From Bacillus sp. DNRA2 (GTDB taxonomy: Bacteria; Bacillota; Bacilli; Bacillales; Cytobacillaceae): DNA of 64,000 bases. The stretch lies in contig NZ_JABAIT010000006.1 of NCBI RefSeq assembly GCF_012843265.1, forward strand, positions 118,876 to 182,875. The letters are read 5' to 3'. Each line of letters begins with the position of its first letter. Position 1 is the first letter of the stretch. Under the pieces are notes generated by a model, which was not told the DNA's origin, searched no databases, and saw only the letters and a list, made by a program, of their open reading frames with translations. This document shows positions 32,681 through 40,381 of the stretch, in pieces. A program made the position numbers and the translations under genes.

Positions 32681-34405
32681 TCACTCATCCACCACCGCCA
32701 CAAACCATTCCTTCCCATCAAACACATTCGGCGCCGGCACCATCTCTTTCACACCATTTCGGAAAAAATAATTCCGATTCTCAGGGAACACAAGCGTCTC
32801 GCCACTAGGCAGCTTAACCTCCAGCACCGGATCCGCTGACCTGGCCCCGCGAATCGTTAAAACACCCTTAGCAAAATGCTCTTTCGCAGCTACATACCTT
32901 AGCCCACGACCCTTGCCACCGCTGCCATCATCAGCTCCAAAACTAAACCCCAGCTGCCCAGCAATCACCCCAGCAAGCTCCGTATTATCCAACAACCCGC
33001 TCGGCTTCCCAGGCCCAAATCCATACAAAAATACATCCTCACCCGTATGCCCATGCGTCGTAAACCCGAGCCGGGACCGCTTCGCCATCATCCGCGTCAT
33101 CCCCCGCTCAAGCTCCTTCACATCATCCCGTGCCCGCTCCAACGACCGCCACTCATCCCTAGTCAAATCCTTCAGCCCGTAGCGCACCGCCACATCCCGC
33201 AAATTCCCACGATCCTCATCCAACGTCGCCAGCGCACCCTCAAGCGTCAGCCCAGCCCGCTTCAACGGACCCACAAACAAATCAGGCTCCGATTTCATAT
33301 ACGTTTTATCAGTCGCACCACTTCCAATCGACAGCCCGCTATTGCCATGATCAGTCACTGCCAACACCAGCGTATTTCCATCCTTCCGCGCAAAATCAAG
33401 CGCACTCCGCACCGCTTCATCAAAGCCGAGCACCTCGCTCACCATCCCGACCGGATCGTTCTTATGCGCCGCCCAATCCACCTTGCTGCCCTCAACCATC
33501 AGAAAGAAGCCACGCTCTTTCCGAGCCAACAACCCAATCGCTGCCTCAGTCATCTCCGCCAAAGTTGGCTGCTCCGGCGTCAACGACTCCCGGTCAAAAT
33601 GGTTGCTCATGCCATACTCCGCAAAACTCCCCCAGACCTTCACATCCCGAGCCACGGCCGTACCTGCACCATCCGCACCCGACCCAAGACCCGAGCCTGA
33701 ACCACCTACACCACCGCTACCCGGCCCAGCCCCACCACCCGAACCACCAGCACCACCGCCCGACCCGCCAACTCCATCTCCAACCACCTTCGCCAACTCA
33801 CTCCGATTCCGCACAACCCGATACCCCAACTCCGCAAGCACCGGCACCAAATCCTCCCGATCACTCCGATTCCGAGCCACAAGCGAACTCATCCCGCCGC
33901 CAAGCACCACATCCAGACCCTGAAACACCTGCTGCTCCGCAATATCCCCATACTCACTCCGATGCCGCGCGTGCGAAGAATAACTCGCCGGCGTCGCATT
34001 CTGAATCTCCGACGTCGCCACAAGCCCCGTCGCAAGCCCCGCACTTCGAGCCGCCTCCACCAAATTCACCGCCGGCACCAAACTCCGCTCCTCGGCACCA
34101 GGCACCATCCCGACCACCTCATGCACCGTCTTATGCCCAGTCGCAAGCGCCGTCCCAGCTGCTGCCGAATCCGTAATCGCTGAATAGAGCGAACGAGTCC
34201 GCACCCCGCCAACCAACACCTCATCAAGCGACAGCGGACCACCCTTATACAGTCGCGTCAGCGCCACTGCACTCGAACTCGTCCCATCCATCACCATCAT
34301 AATCACATTCCGTGGCTTGGCCGCCTCAGCCTCAGCCCCAACCCCAACCCCTTCGAGTAAAAATAAAGACAACATCAGCACAACAACCAGTAATCTCCGT
34401 ACCAT
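32681..34405 (-). CDS. Alkaline phosphatase, secreted, with Gly-rich insert
   Basis: A 574-residue PhoA-superfamily enzyme. The signal peptide is about residues 1-29. The first metal Asp is D40 (VMDGTSS) and the nucleophile is S80 (TDSAAAGTALATGHK). Further metal-site motifs are ATPASYSSHARHR, MVEGSKVDWAAHKND, AVTDHGNSG and a later TTHGHTGEDV. It hydrolyses phosphate monoesters outside the cell. Residues 209-248 are an almost pure Gly/Ser insert (GVGGSGGGAGG...) not found in PhoA. The last 50 residues (VKLPSGETLVFPENRNYFFRNGVKE...) look like a copper amine oxidase-type N-domain or stalk repeat. AGGGGGAG is 5 nt before the ATG. Its final 38 codons are duplicated at 29341-29459. Confidence 0.92.
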   Translation of the reverse strand: MVRRLLVVVLMLSLFLLEGVGVGAEAEAAKPRNVIMMVMDGTSSSAVALTRLYKGGPLSLDEVLVGGVRTRSLYSAITDSAAAGTALATGHKTVHEVVGMVPGAEERSLVPAVNLVEAARSAGLATGLVATSEIQNATPASYSSHARHRSEYGDIAEQQVFQGLDVVLGGGMSSLVARNRSDREDLVPVLAELGYRVVRNRSELAKVVGDGVGGSGGGAGGSGGGAGPGSGGVGGSGSGLGSGADGAGTAVARDVKVWGSFAEYGMSNHFDRESLTPEQPTLAEMTEAAIGLLARKERGFFLMVEGSKVDWAAHKNDPVGMVSEVLGFDEAVRSALDFARKDGNTLVLAVTDHGNSGLSIGSGATDKTYMKSEPDLFVGPLKRAGLTLEGALATLDEDRGNLRDVAVRYGLKDLTRDEWRSLERARDDVKELERGMTRMMAKRSRLGFTTHGHTGEDVFLYGFGPGKPSGLLDNTELAGVIAGQLGFSFGADDGSGGKGRGLRYVAAKEHFAKGVLTIRGARSADPVLEVKLPSGETLVFPENRNYFFRNGVKEMVPAPNVFDGKEWFVAVVDE

Positions 34406-34587
34406 AAAAACTCCCCCTGATAGCTCAAAATAGATACTCTATTTTTTACTATGCGTGGGAAATTTATGTAGCTGACAAAAAACTCAATTTGCTATTTTTG
34501 GAGAGGGGAGGTGGACACAATCGGCATCTTCGTAAGAGCCACAAACATCCAGAGCCAGCTCTTAATGGTAGTGACATTTTCCACATA

Positions 34588-34790
34588 CGTCGATAAATCA
34601 TCATTTTGCGTCGATAAACGCCAAATCTGCGTTGATAAATGCTTAAAACGCGTCGACAAATCGCCCAAATGCGTTGATAAACGCTCAACCACCCCTCTTC
34701 GAGGTGTGACAATCTCCACATTGACCGATAAATTTCGCAAAGCGATCGATAAAAAAGCAAAGGCGACCGATAAAAATCGCCAGGATCAGG
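34588..34790. repeat. 21-bp tandem repeat (GATAAA), 5 + 3 units
   Basis: GATAAA (once GACAAA) begins at 34592, 34613, 34634, 34655, 34676 and then at 34727, 34748, 34769: exactly 21 bp apart inside each block, usually preceded by CGTC, CGTT or GACC. A ninth lone copy (TCGATAAATG) is at 34971. The period is a multiple of three and stop-free, so several frames on both strands are open; none has good coding signals. Confidence 0.85.
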
Positions 34791-34806
34791 ACTAGAACAC
34801 TATTGA

Positions 34807-34939
34807 CAGACATTGGAACCTTTATCGCTTGTCCGGCATAAATTAAATCAGAGCTAATTTGATTAGCTGTTTTTAGATTTTGGACAGTAGTTCCGTGCTT
34901 TGCAGTGATTCCGCCTAGCGCATCAAAACTATTAATCAA
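34807..34939 (-). pseudogene. LysM domain remnant
   Basis: On the minus strand a LysM-like module is readable: DALGGITAKHGTTVQNLKTA then NQISSDLIYAGQAIKVP. It matches a full LysM repeat of a wall hydrolase (…AKKYGTTVQNLK…GQ.LKV) but without any start signal, signal peptide or catalytic domain. Downstream the frame runs into the 21-bp repeats. A 3' fragment of a lost cell-wall hydrolase. Confidence 0.65.
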
Positions 34940-35041
34940 CTAGTGATAGTGTTTTCTGTGATGTATATTGTCGATAAATGGTAATAGTCAACGATAGAGG
35001 TAAATGTTAGAATATTGTCATACTTTGTAACTGGAAATCGA

Positions 35042-35070
35042 TTTACAGCAATTGGAATCGTTTGTAAAAT
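35042..35070 (+). promoter_or_regulatory. Sigma-A promoter of 51-aa gene
   Basis: TTTACA (35042-35047), 17-bp spacer, TAAAAT (35065-35070), about 35 bp before the start codon. Confidence 0.65.
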
Positions 35071-35103
35071 AGGAATTGTGAGACTAAAGGAGGACTAGCA
35101 GAA

Positions 35104-35259
35104 ATGAACCAAAACTATCATGAAAGCCAAACAAACCAAGCACATTTTCAAGAACTCATAAGACGAGCATATGAATTGGGGACGACTGATAAGGAAATCA
35201 CTGTTGGCAACCTACTCGAGGAAATTATGAGAGACTTAAGAACATTAGTATCCAAGTAA
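35104..35259 (+). CDS. Small protein, 51 aa, unknown function
   Basis: An ATG with AAAGGAGG about 10 nt upstream and a good promoter begins a 51-codon frame: MNQNYHESQTNQAHFQELI then a helical C-terminal half (LGTTDKEITVGNLLEEIMRDLRTLV). There is no signal peptide or membrane segment. The pattern of a single amphipathic helix suggests a small oligomeric or regulatory protein, but no family was recognised. It is convergent with the TPR regulator, with a shared bidirectional terminator between them. Confidence 0.7.
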   Translation: MNQNYHESQTNQAHFQELIRRAYELGTTDKEITVGNLLEEIMRDLRTLVSK

Positions 35260-35303
35260 ACTATCAATCAATGGATGCCCAATTATCTACATAAATAAAA
35301 ATA

Positions 35304-35340
35304 GACCAGCCCCACTATTACATAAATAGCAGTACCAGTC
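35304..35340. terminator. Bidirectional terminator
   Basis: GACCAGCCCCACTATT / AATAGCAGTACCAGTC (some mismatches) with loop ACATA, flanked by A-rich sequence on the left and T-rich sequence on the right, between convergent genes. Confidence 0.7.
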
Positions 35341-35359
35341 CTTATTTTATTAGTTCGAA

Positions 35360-35422
35360 TTAAAAAATTACAAAAACTGAAATAACCCAAGCCCACCCGC
35401 AAACAAACTTAACAAGGGGCAT
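35360..35422 (-). CDS. Possible 20-aa hydrophobic peptide overlapping regulator
   Basis: An ATG inside the last codons of the TPR regulator opens a frame of 20 codons, MPLVKFVCGWAWVISVFVIF, overlapping by 14 nt and ending 20 bp before the terminator. Short secreted or hydrophobic signalling peptides are encoded just after, or overlapping, RNPP-type regulators (phr after rap, papR after plcR, shp near rgg). No clear ribosome-binding site precedes it, so translation would rely on coupling. Speculative. Confidence 0.22.
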   Translation of the reverse strand: MPLVKFVCGWAWVISVFVIF

Positions 35423-36302
35423 TATGTACGTTTTTGTGCCACTGTGCAATTTTCCCTTGAATAAACTGGATGTATTTCTCATCCTTTTGCAGCTCGAAGA
35501 TAATCAACGCCCGTTTCATGCAAGCTTTAGCTCGCTTGAAATTCTGCTGCAGCTCGTAATTATAACCAACCTGATAATGGAGCTCGCCAAGCAAATAAAG
35601 ATTATCACGCTCAATACACCAATCAATCGCCTCATAGCAATGCGCGTTCGATTCCGCGAATCGGCCAAGCCTCGTAAAGGTCCGCGCAATATTGTACAAC
35701 AAGCGGCTCATAATCGTCTCATCCTGCAAATCAGTGATCAACCCCAAATTCTCCCTTGCCGGCATATACACAGCCAGCGCATCATCAAGTTGCTTTTCCT
35801 CAAAATAAATCACGCCTTTAGACAGCGAAATTTCTATTTCTTTTTCATTCCAAATCCGTTCAAATGTTAAGGCAATCGCCTCATCCAACGTCGAGAGCGC
35901 ACGATCCATTTGTCCATGAATGTTATACTCACAAATGCCTTTATGCCACAAGAGTTCCTGCAAATGATGGCGGTTTTCTTTAAATAGCGGGTTCTTCATT
36001 TCTGTCTTGATGATTTCCTCGACCGTCTCGTAGTCATGATTGCGCCGTGCAATCTTCAGCTGGCGACTGACCTCCCTAACATAATCAAGCCGCGGCGTCC
36101 TGCCAATATCGAAGAAATAGTTCACATCGACACCAAGTCGCTGCGAAATGAGATAGAGCGTAGGGGCATATGGGTAGACATCGCCCTTTTCGATTTTGCT
36201 GATTTGTGCCTGTGTGCAAATCCCACTCGCAAGCTCCCGTTGCGACAAACCATATACCTTTCGCAATTCCTTAATCTTTTTTCCAATCGCTAAAAAATCC
36301 AC
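35409..36302 (-). CDS. XRE-TPR transcriptional regulator (RNPP/PlcR-like)
   Basis: A 297-residue protein. The N-terminal XRE helix-turn-helix covers about residues 5-60 (IGKKIKELRKVYGLSQRELASGICTQAQISKIEKG, typical of PlcR/NprR/Rgg-type regulators). It is followed by about five TPR units to the end (for example ALSTLDEAIALTFERIW, ESNAHCYEAIDWCIERD, RAKACMKRALIIFELQ). Such proteins bind short re-imported peptides through the TPR domain and switch DNA binding. The GTG at 36302 is preferred, with AAAGGA 10 nt upstream; a GTG three codons earlier is too close to that site. It lies directly upstream of, and divergent from, the exopolysaccharide locus. Confidence 0.85.
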   Translation of the reverse strand: MDFLAIGKKIKELRKVYGLSQRELASGICTQAQISKIEKGDVYPYAPTLYLISQRLGVDVNYFFDIGRTPRLDYVREVSRQLKIARRNHDYETVEEIIKTEMKNPLFKENRHHLQELLWHKGICEYNIHGQMDRALSTLDEAIALTFERIWNEKEIEISLSKGVIYFEEKQLDDALAVYMPARENLGLITDLQDETIMSRLLYNIARTFTRLGRFAESNAHCYEAIDWCIERDNLYLLGELHYQVGYNYELQQNFKRAKACMKRALIIFELQKDEKYIQFIQGKIAQWHKNVHNAPC

Positions 36303-36311
36303 AACAACCAC

Positions 36312-36784
36312 ATCCTTTTTCGAATGTGTTTCTTAAAGTCCGTACAATATCCTACTTCCAATTTACCATAGATTGTAAATATTCCTAAAATTATGACTTG
36401 ATAGGAATAACATAGAAAATGGAAGAAAACTACAAATAAACTCGTCAAAACGGCACAATATGCCAAAATCAGGCAGAATTTGGCTGTGTTTTAATAGTAA
36501 AGGAAGTAAATCAGCTATTGGTTTATATTTTTCTAAATTTCGTTTTAGAACGAAATCATTAATCTCCTTTTATCACTTTGTGTTCGCACAAGGTGACTTT
36601 TTTGTATACGAAAAAAATGAATGAAATACTTTAGTAGTCAAGAAATAATGGCCTACCAAGGAAAAAGTCGAAAAAACTTTTTACTTTTGTAAAATACAAA
36701 TTTAGGAAAAAAGTAACCGTCTAAAACTACCTTTATAGGTATTTTGATTGATAAAATCAAGACAAACAAACGTGATTACAGCGG
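36312..36784. other. Intergenic gap upstream of EPS locus
   Basis: AT-rich, no gene seen. A strong terminator-like hairpin occurs at 36569-36604. A -35/-10 pair for the TPR regulator should lie near 36320-36400 on the minus strand but was not convincingly defined. Confidence 0.4.
36569..36604 (+). terminator. Isolated terminator hairpin
   Basis: ATCACTTTGTG-TTCG-CACAAGGTGAC followed by TTTTTT. No gene lies upstream on this strand within 266 bp, so it either ends a short RNA or is an attenuator in a long leader of the EPS operon. Confidence 0.6.
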
Positions 36785-36804
36785 TTGTTCTTTAAAAAGA
36801 ACAA
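36785..36804. promoter_or_regulatory. SinR-like operator upstream of EPS locus
   Basis: TTGTTCTTTAAAAAGAACAA is a perfect 20-bp palindrome made of two SinR boxes (GTTCTTT at 36787-36793 and its complement at 36796-36802; consensus GTTCTYT). SinR represses the eps operon in B. subtilis through such boxes. It lies 450 bp before epsC-1 and about 230 bp before the EAR-like RNA. Confidence 0.6.
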
Positions 36805-37035
36805 ATGTGACTTCCAAACACAACCAAATATAAGAACATTTTCCTAACATAAGAAATGGAAAAACACTTCCAAATTCTTACTTTTAAATAGTAAAAAAAT
36901 ATAGTTTAATAATTTATGAGTATACAATTCAGAAAATTAAATAGAATCAGATAAAAGTAACACATTGGTTTTAGGTATGTTGGCGTAACAATTTTGGTTT
37001 GAATTATGCTTTCGTTTTCCAGTGTAAATTTGTTT

Positions 37036-37153
37036 TGCGGTGATGCCTCCTGGCCGTTAAAAATGGAGACACTCGGCTGTCCTGTGGGATATAGATTTAT
37101 AGCCTTAGATACATGTTATCAAGAGGATGGTGTGAGGGTGGGTTAGATGCCCA
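37036..37153 (+). ncRNA. EAR-like (epsC) leader RNA, copy 1
   Basis: Shares with the second copy at 43932-44056 an ordered series of invariant words: CTGTGGGA (37082-37089), CCTTAGA (37103-37109), GGTGTGAGG (37129-37137) and TGGGTTAGATGCCC (37139-37152), with variable spacers. Position immediately before an epsC gene, with a terminator in between, is that of the EAR RNA (eps-associated RNA, Rfam epsC), which mediates processive antitermination in B. subtilis exopolysaccharide operons. Family identity is by position and motif recognition. Confidence 0.8.
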
Positions 37154-37172
37154 ATTAAATAAATGATGAAAA

Positions 37173-37230
37173 AATAGCTAATGAAAGACCGTGTATCCGC
37201 TTACATGATTTTCCATTAGCTATTTTTTTC
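37173..37230 (+). terminator. Terminator between EAR-1 and epsC-1
   Basis: AATAGCTAATG (37173-37183) / CATTAGCTATT (37214-37224) followed by TTTTTT. It is expected to stop transcription unless antiterminated by the EAR element. Confidence 0.88.
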
Positions 37231-37255
37231 AAAAAAAACCGAACGGAGGTTAACG

Positions 37256-39070
37256 ATGACATATCGGAAAAGACTGACAACCTTTATATTACTAGATTCG
37301 ATGATTGTCATGACGGCGATTTTCTTAAGCTATTTGACGCTAGAAGCGTATTTGCCGTCCTATGAACTACCGGCGCTCCTTACGTCATCGCTTGCCTTGT
37401 TACTTAGCCACCATTTCTTTGCGTACGCTTATAAACTCTATAACAAAGCTTGGCAGTATGCTAGTGTCGGTGAACTTGTTGTCATCGTCAAGGTCGTGAC
37501 GTTCTCCATTCTCACTACCCTCGTTGTGCAGCTCGTTGCTTTCCAGAACGGTTATATTCGAGCACTTTTGCTAACATGGATGCTTCATGTTCTGTTCATC
37601 GGCGGTTCACGCTTTTCACGACGGATCATCCAAGATAGACAAAATCGTAGACAGAAGGCTTTCAAACGGACACTTATTGTTGGGGCAGGAGCAGCAGGAA
37701 CAATGGTCGCGCGCCAGCTCATCCATAATCAAGACATTGACCTGAAGCCAGTAGCCTTTGTCGATGATGATACGACAAAAATCAAACTCGATATCCTTGG
37801 CATCCCAGTTATCGGCACAACTAGCCAAATCGCCACGATCGTTAAAAAGTATGCGATTGAAACAATAGTCATTGCGATTCCATCGCTTAGTAATAAGCAA
37901 GTTAAGCATATTGTCGATGAGTGTGTTAAAACAACGGCGAAAACGCAGTTCATTCCAAAGCTTGAGGATTTAATGACAGGGAAGGTTTCCGTCAAGCAAA
38001 TGCGTGAAGTTGAAGTAGAGGATTTGCTCGGGCGGGATCCAATTGAATTGGACATTGCGATGATTTCTGAAAACCTAAATGGCAAAACAGTGCTCGTCAC
38101 TGGAGCGGGTGGTTCGATTGGTTCAGAAATTTGCCGGCAAGTGTGCCGGTTTAATCCGCTAAAAATCGTTCTTGTTGGCCACGGCGAAAATAGTATTTAC
38201 CAAATTGACATGGAGCTCCGTAATCGATATCAACAGGAAATCGAAATTGTTCCAGTCATTGGCGATGTTCAAAGTCGTGAACGCATCTTCACGATCATCC
38301 AAGAACATCAGCCGAACATCGTATATCATGCCGCAGCCCATAAACATGTTCCGTTAATGGAAGTAAACCCACGCGAAGCGGTCAAAAACAACATCTTCGG
38401 TACCAAAAATGTTGCGGAAGCAGCGCAAGCTAACAATGTTGACACGTTCGTGATGATTTCAACCGATAAAGCGGTCAATCCAACTAATGTGATGGGAGCG
38501 ACAAAACGGTTTGCGGAAATGGTGATTCAACAGCTTGCCGAATCCAAACAAGGCACGACCAAGTTCGTCGCAGTCCGTTTCGGTAATGTCCTTGGCAGCC
38601 GTGGTAGCGTCATTCCGTTATTTAAAAAGCAAATCGAAGCAGGCGGACCCGTAACTGTCACCCATCCGGACATGACTCGCTACTTTATGACGATCCCAGA
38701 AGCATCGAAGTTGGTTATCCAAGCGGGGGTATTGGCACGTGGCGGTGAAATCTTCGTGCTTGATATGGGTGAACCAGTAAAAATTGTCGACCTCGCTAAA
38801 AATCTGATTAAGCTTTCAGGCTATCATATTGATGAGATTGGGATACATTATTCTGGGATTCGTCCAGGCGAAAAGATGTACGAGGAGCTACTAAACGAAA
38901 ACGAAGTCAATCCAAAGCAAATTTTCCCGAAAATCCATATGGGTAAAGCTGTAATGATCGATTCATGGCTGCTAACTGAATTGGTGGACAAGCTCTTAAC
39001 CATCCCTGAAGCAGATATGTGTGAGACGCTAATCAAAGTGGCGAATAATCAGTTTGAACTGCAGATTTAG
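37256..39070 (+). CDS. epsC: EpsC-type UDP-GlcNAc 4,6-dehydratase, copy 1
   Basis: A 604-residue membrane protein of the EpsC/PglF/CapD/WbpM class. Four N-terminal membrane helices (to about residue 115) are followed by a first Rossmann-like domain ([16 protein letters not shown], about 140) and the catalytic SDR domain starting [13 protein letters not shown] (about 279). The acid/base residues lie in [17 protein letters not shown] (about 401-417), where the usual SDR Tyr is Met, as in PglF-type dehydratases. It makes UDP-4-keto-6-deoxy-GlcNAc, the precursor of diamino sugars such as bacillosamine; the aminotransferase EpsN is encoded next. GGAGG is 7 nt before the ATG. Its paralogue is at 44286. 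Confidence 0.93.
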   Translation: MTYRKRLTTFILLDSMIVMTAIFLSYLTLEAYLPSYELPALLTSSLALLLSHHFFAYAYKLYNKAWQYASVGELVVIVKVVTFSILTTLVVQLVAFQNGYIRALLLTWMLHVLFIGGSRFSRRIIQDRQNRRQKAFKRTLIVGAGAAGTMVARQLIHNQDIDLKPVAFVDDDTTKIKLDILGIPVIGTTSQIATIVKKYAIETIVIAIPSLSNKQVKHIVDECVKTTAKTQFIPKLEDLMTGKVSVKQMREVEVEDLLGRDPIELDIAMISENLNGKTVLVTGAGGSIGSEICRQVCRFNPLKIVLVGHGENSIYQIDMELRNRYQQEIEIVPVIGDVQSRERIFTIIQEHQPNIVYHAAAHKHVPLMEVNPREAVKNNIFGTKNVAEAAQANNVDTFVMISTDKAVNPTNVMGATKRFAEMVIQQLAESKQGTTKFVAVRFGNVLGSRGSVIPLFKKQIEAGGPVTVTHPDMTRYFMTIPEASKLVIQAGVLARGGEIFVLDMGEPVKIVDLAKNLIKLSGYHIDEIGIHYSGIRPGEKMYEELLNENEVNPKQIFPKIHMGKAVMIDSWLLTELVDKLLTIPEADMCETLIKVANNQFELQI

Positions 39071-39179
39071 TAGGGGTATTTGTGTGAACAGTCCATCAAG
39101 GTCTTAATTCACAGATCATATAATTGTTGTTCCTTTGTCGATGGAAATTAATAGATGCATTACACAGGAGGGGAATCCA

Positions 39180-40349
39180 ATGACCCAAAATCGTATTTAT
39201 CTGTCATCACCACATTTAAGCGGCAATGAACAGAAGTATATCAGTGAAGCATTTGCGACGAACTGGATTGCGCCTCTTGGCCCAAACGTTGACGGGTTCG
39301 AACGTGAAATCGCTCAATACGCCGGTGTTAAAGGAGCGGCAGCTGTTAGTTCAGGTACAGCAGCGATTCATTTGGCGCTCCAATTAATAGGGGTCACCAA
39401 AGGAGATACCGTATTTTGTCAGAGCTTTACGTTCGTAGCAAGTGCTAATCCAATTATCTATCAAGGAGCACAACCTGTTTTCATCGATTCTGAACCCGAA
39501 ACATGGAACATGTCACCACAAGCACTTGAGCGTGCGTTATTACATGCAAAAAAAGAAGGCAAGCTTCCGAAGGCTGTTATCAGTGTCAATCTATATGGGC
39601 AAAGTGCCAAAATGGATGAAATCGTCAGCCTTTGCGATCAATACGGCGTCGCACTTGTTGATGATGCGGCTGAATCATTAGGTTCTTATTATAAAGGCAA
39701 AATGACCGGAACATTTGGCCGTTTCGGGATATATTCTTTTAATGGTAATAAAATCATCACCACTTCAGGTGGCGGTATGCTTGTTTCAAATGACGAAGCT
39801 GCCCTTGAGAAAGCTCGATTCTTGGCAACACAGGCTCGGGACGTTGCTCCATATTATCAGCACAGTCAGCTTGGTTACAATTATCGAATGAGCAATATAT
39901 TAGCTGGACTTGGTCGGAGTCAATTGGAAGTAATTGAGGATCGCGTCGATGCTAGAAGAGCGGTATATAATCGATATGTTGAAGAACTCGGTCATATCGA
40001 TGGAATAAGCTTTATGCCAGAGCTAGCGGGGACGAAATCAAATCGTTGGCTAACTGCACTAACGCTTGATTTGGCAAAAATTAATACAACCCCTGTTGAA
40101 ATCGCCCAAGAGTTGGCAAAAGAAAATATTGAAGCTCGTCCAGTCTGGAAACCATTGCATCTGCAACCTCTTTTCGATGGAACAAAATTCTATTTCCATG
40201 ACAAAGACCAAGCAGTCTGTGAGCAGCTCTTTGAAACGGGACTATGTCTGCCTTCAGGCTCTAATATGTCATTAGAAGATCAAAACCGAGTCATCGAAGT
40301 ATTAGCGGAGACTTTAAACAAGAAAAATGCTATTTCCGAAATAGCATAA
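39180..40349 (+). CDS. epsN: EpsN-type PLP-dependent sugar aminotransferase
   Basis: A 389-residue DegT/DnrJ/EryC1/StrS aminotransferase. The PLP Lys is in FSFNGNKIITTSGGGML; the cofactor-binding VDDAAESLGS and the N-terminal IYLSSPHLSGNEQKYISEAF closely match B. subtilis EpsN (388 aa). It transfers an amino group to the 4-keto sugar produced by EpsC. The ATG at 39180 has AGGAGG about 8 nt upstream; an earlier in-frame ATG has none. It is co-directional with epsC-1 (about 110 bp gap) and a YdcF-like gene. Confidence 0.93.
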   Translation: MTQNRIYLSSPHLSGNEQKYISEAFATNWIAPLGPNVDGFEREIAQYAGVKGAAAVSSGTAAIHLALQLIGVTKGDTVFCQSFTFVASANPIIYQGAQPVFIDSEPETWNMSPQALERALLHAKKEGKLPKAVISVNLYGQSAKMDEIVSLCDQYGVALVDDAAESLGSYYKGKMTGTFGRFGIYSFNGNKIITTSGGGMLVSNDEAALEKARFLATQARDVAPYYQHSQLGYNYRMSNILAGLGRSQLEVIEDRVDARRAVYNRYVEELGHIDGISFMPELAGTKSNRWLTALTLDLAKINTTPVEIAQELAKENIEARPVWKPLHLQPLFDGTKFYFHDKDQAVCEQLFETGLCLPSGSNMSLEDQNRVIEVLAETLNKKNAISEIA

Positions 40350-40381
40350 TAGGGATTGTTTGAAATGAATTTGGAGACAAT

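Noticed and set aside
33047..34176. Long plus-strand frames opposite the alkaline phosphatase
   Set aside because: Same cause: low-complexity Pro/Ser/His translations with no start signals; the minus-strand enzyme has all catalytic motifs.
34464..34795. Overlapping frames on both strands across the 21-bp repeat
   Set aside because: They stay open because the repeat period is divisible by three; there are no credible start sites and three alternative frames are equally open.
37021..37250. Metabolite riboswitch upstream of epsC-1
   Set aside because: The motifs match the second EAR-like copy and not any known riboswitch; the recurrence before another epsC fits EAR better.
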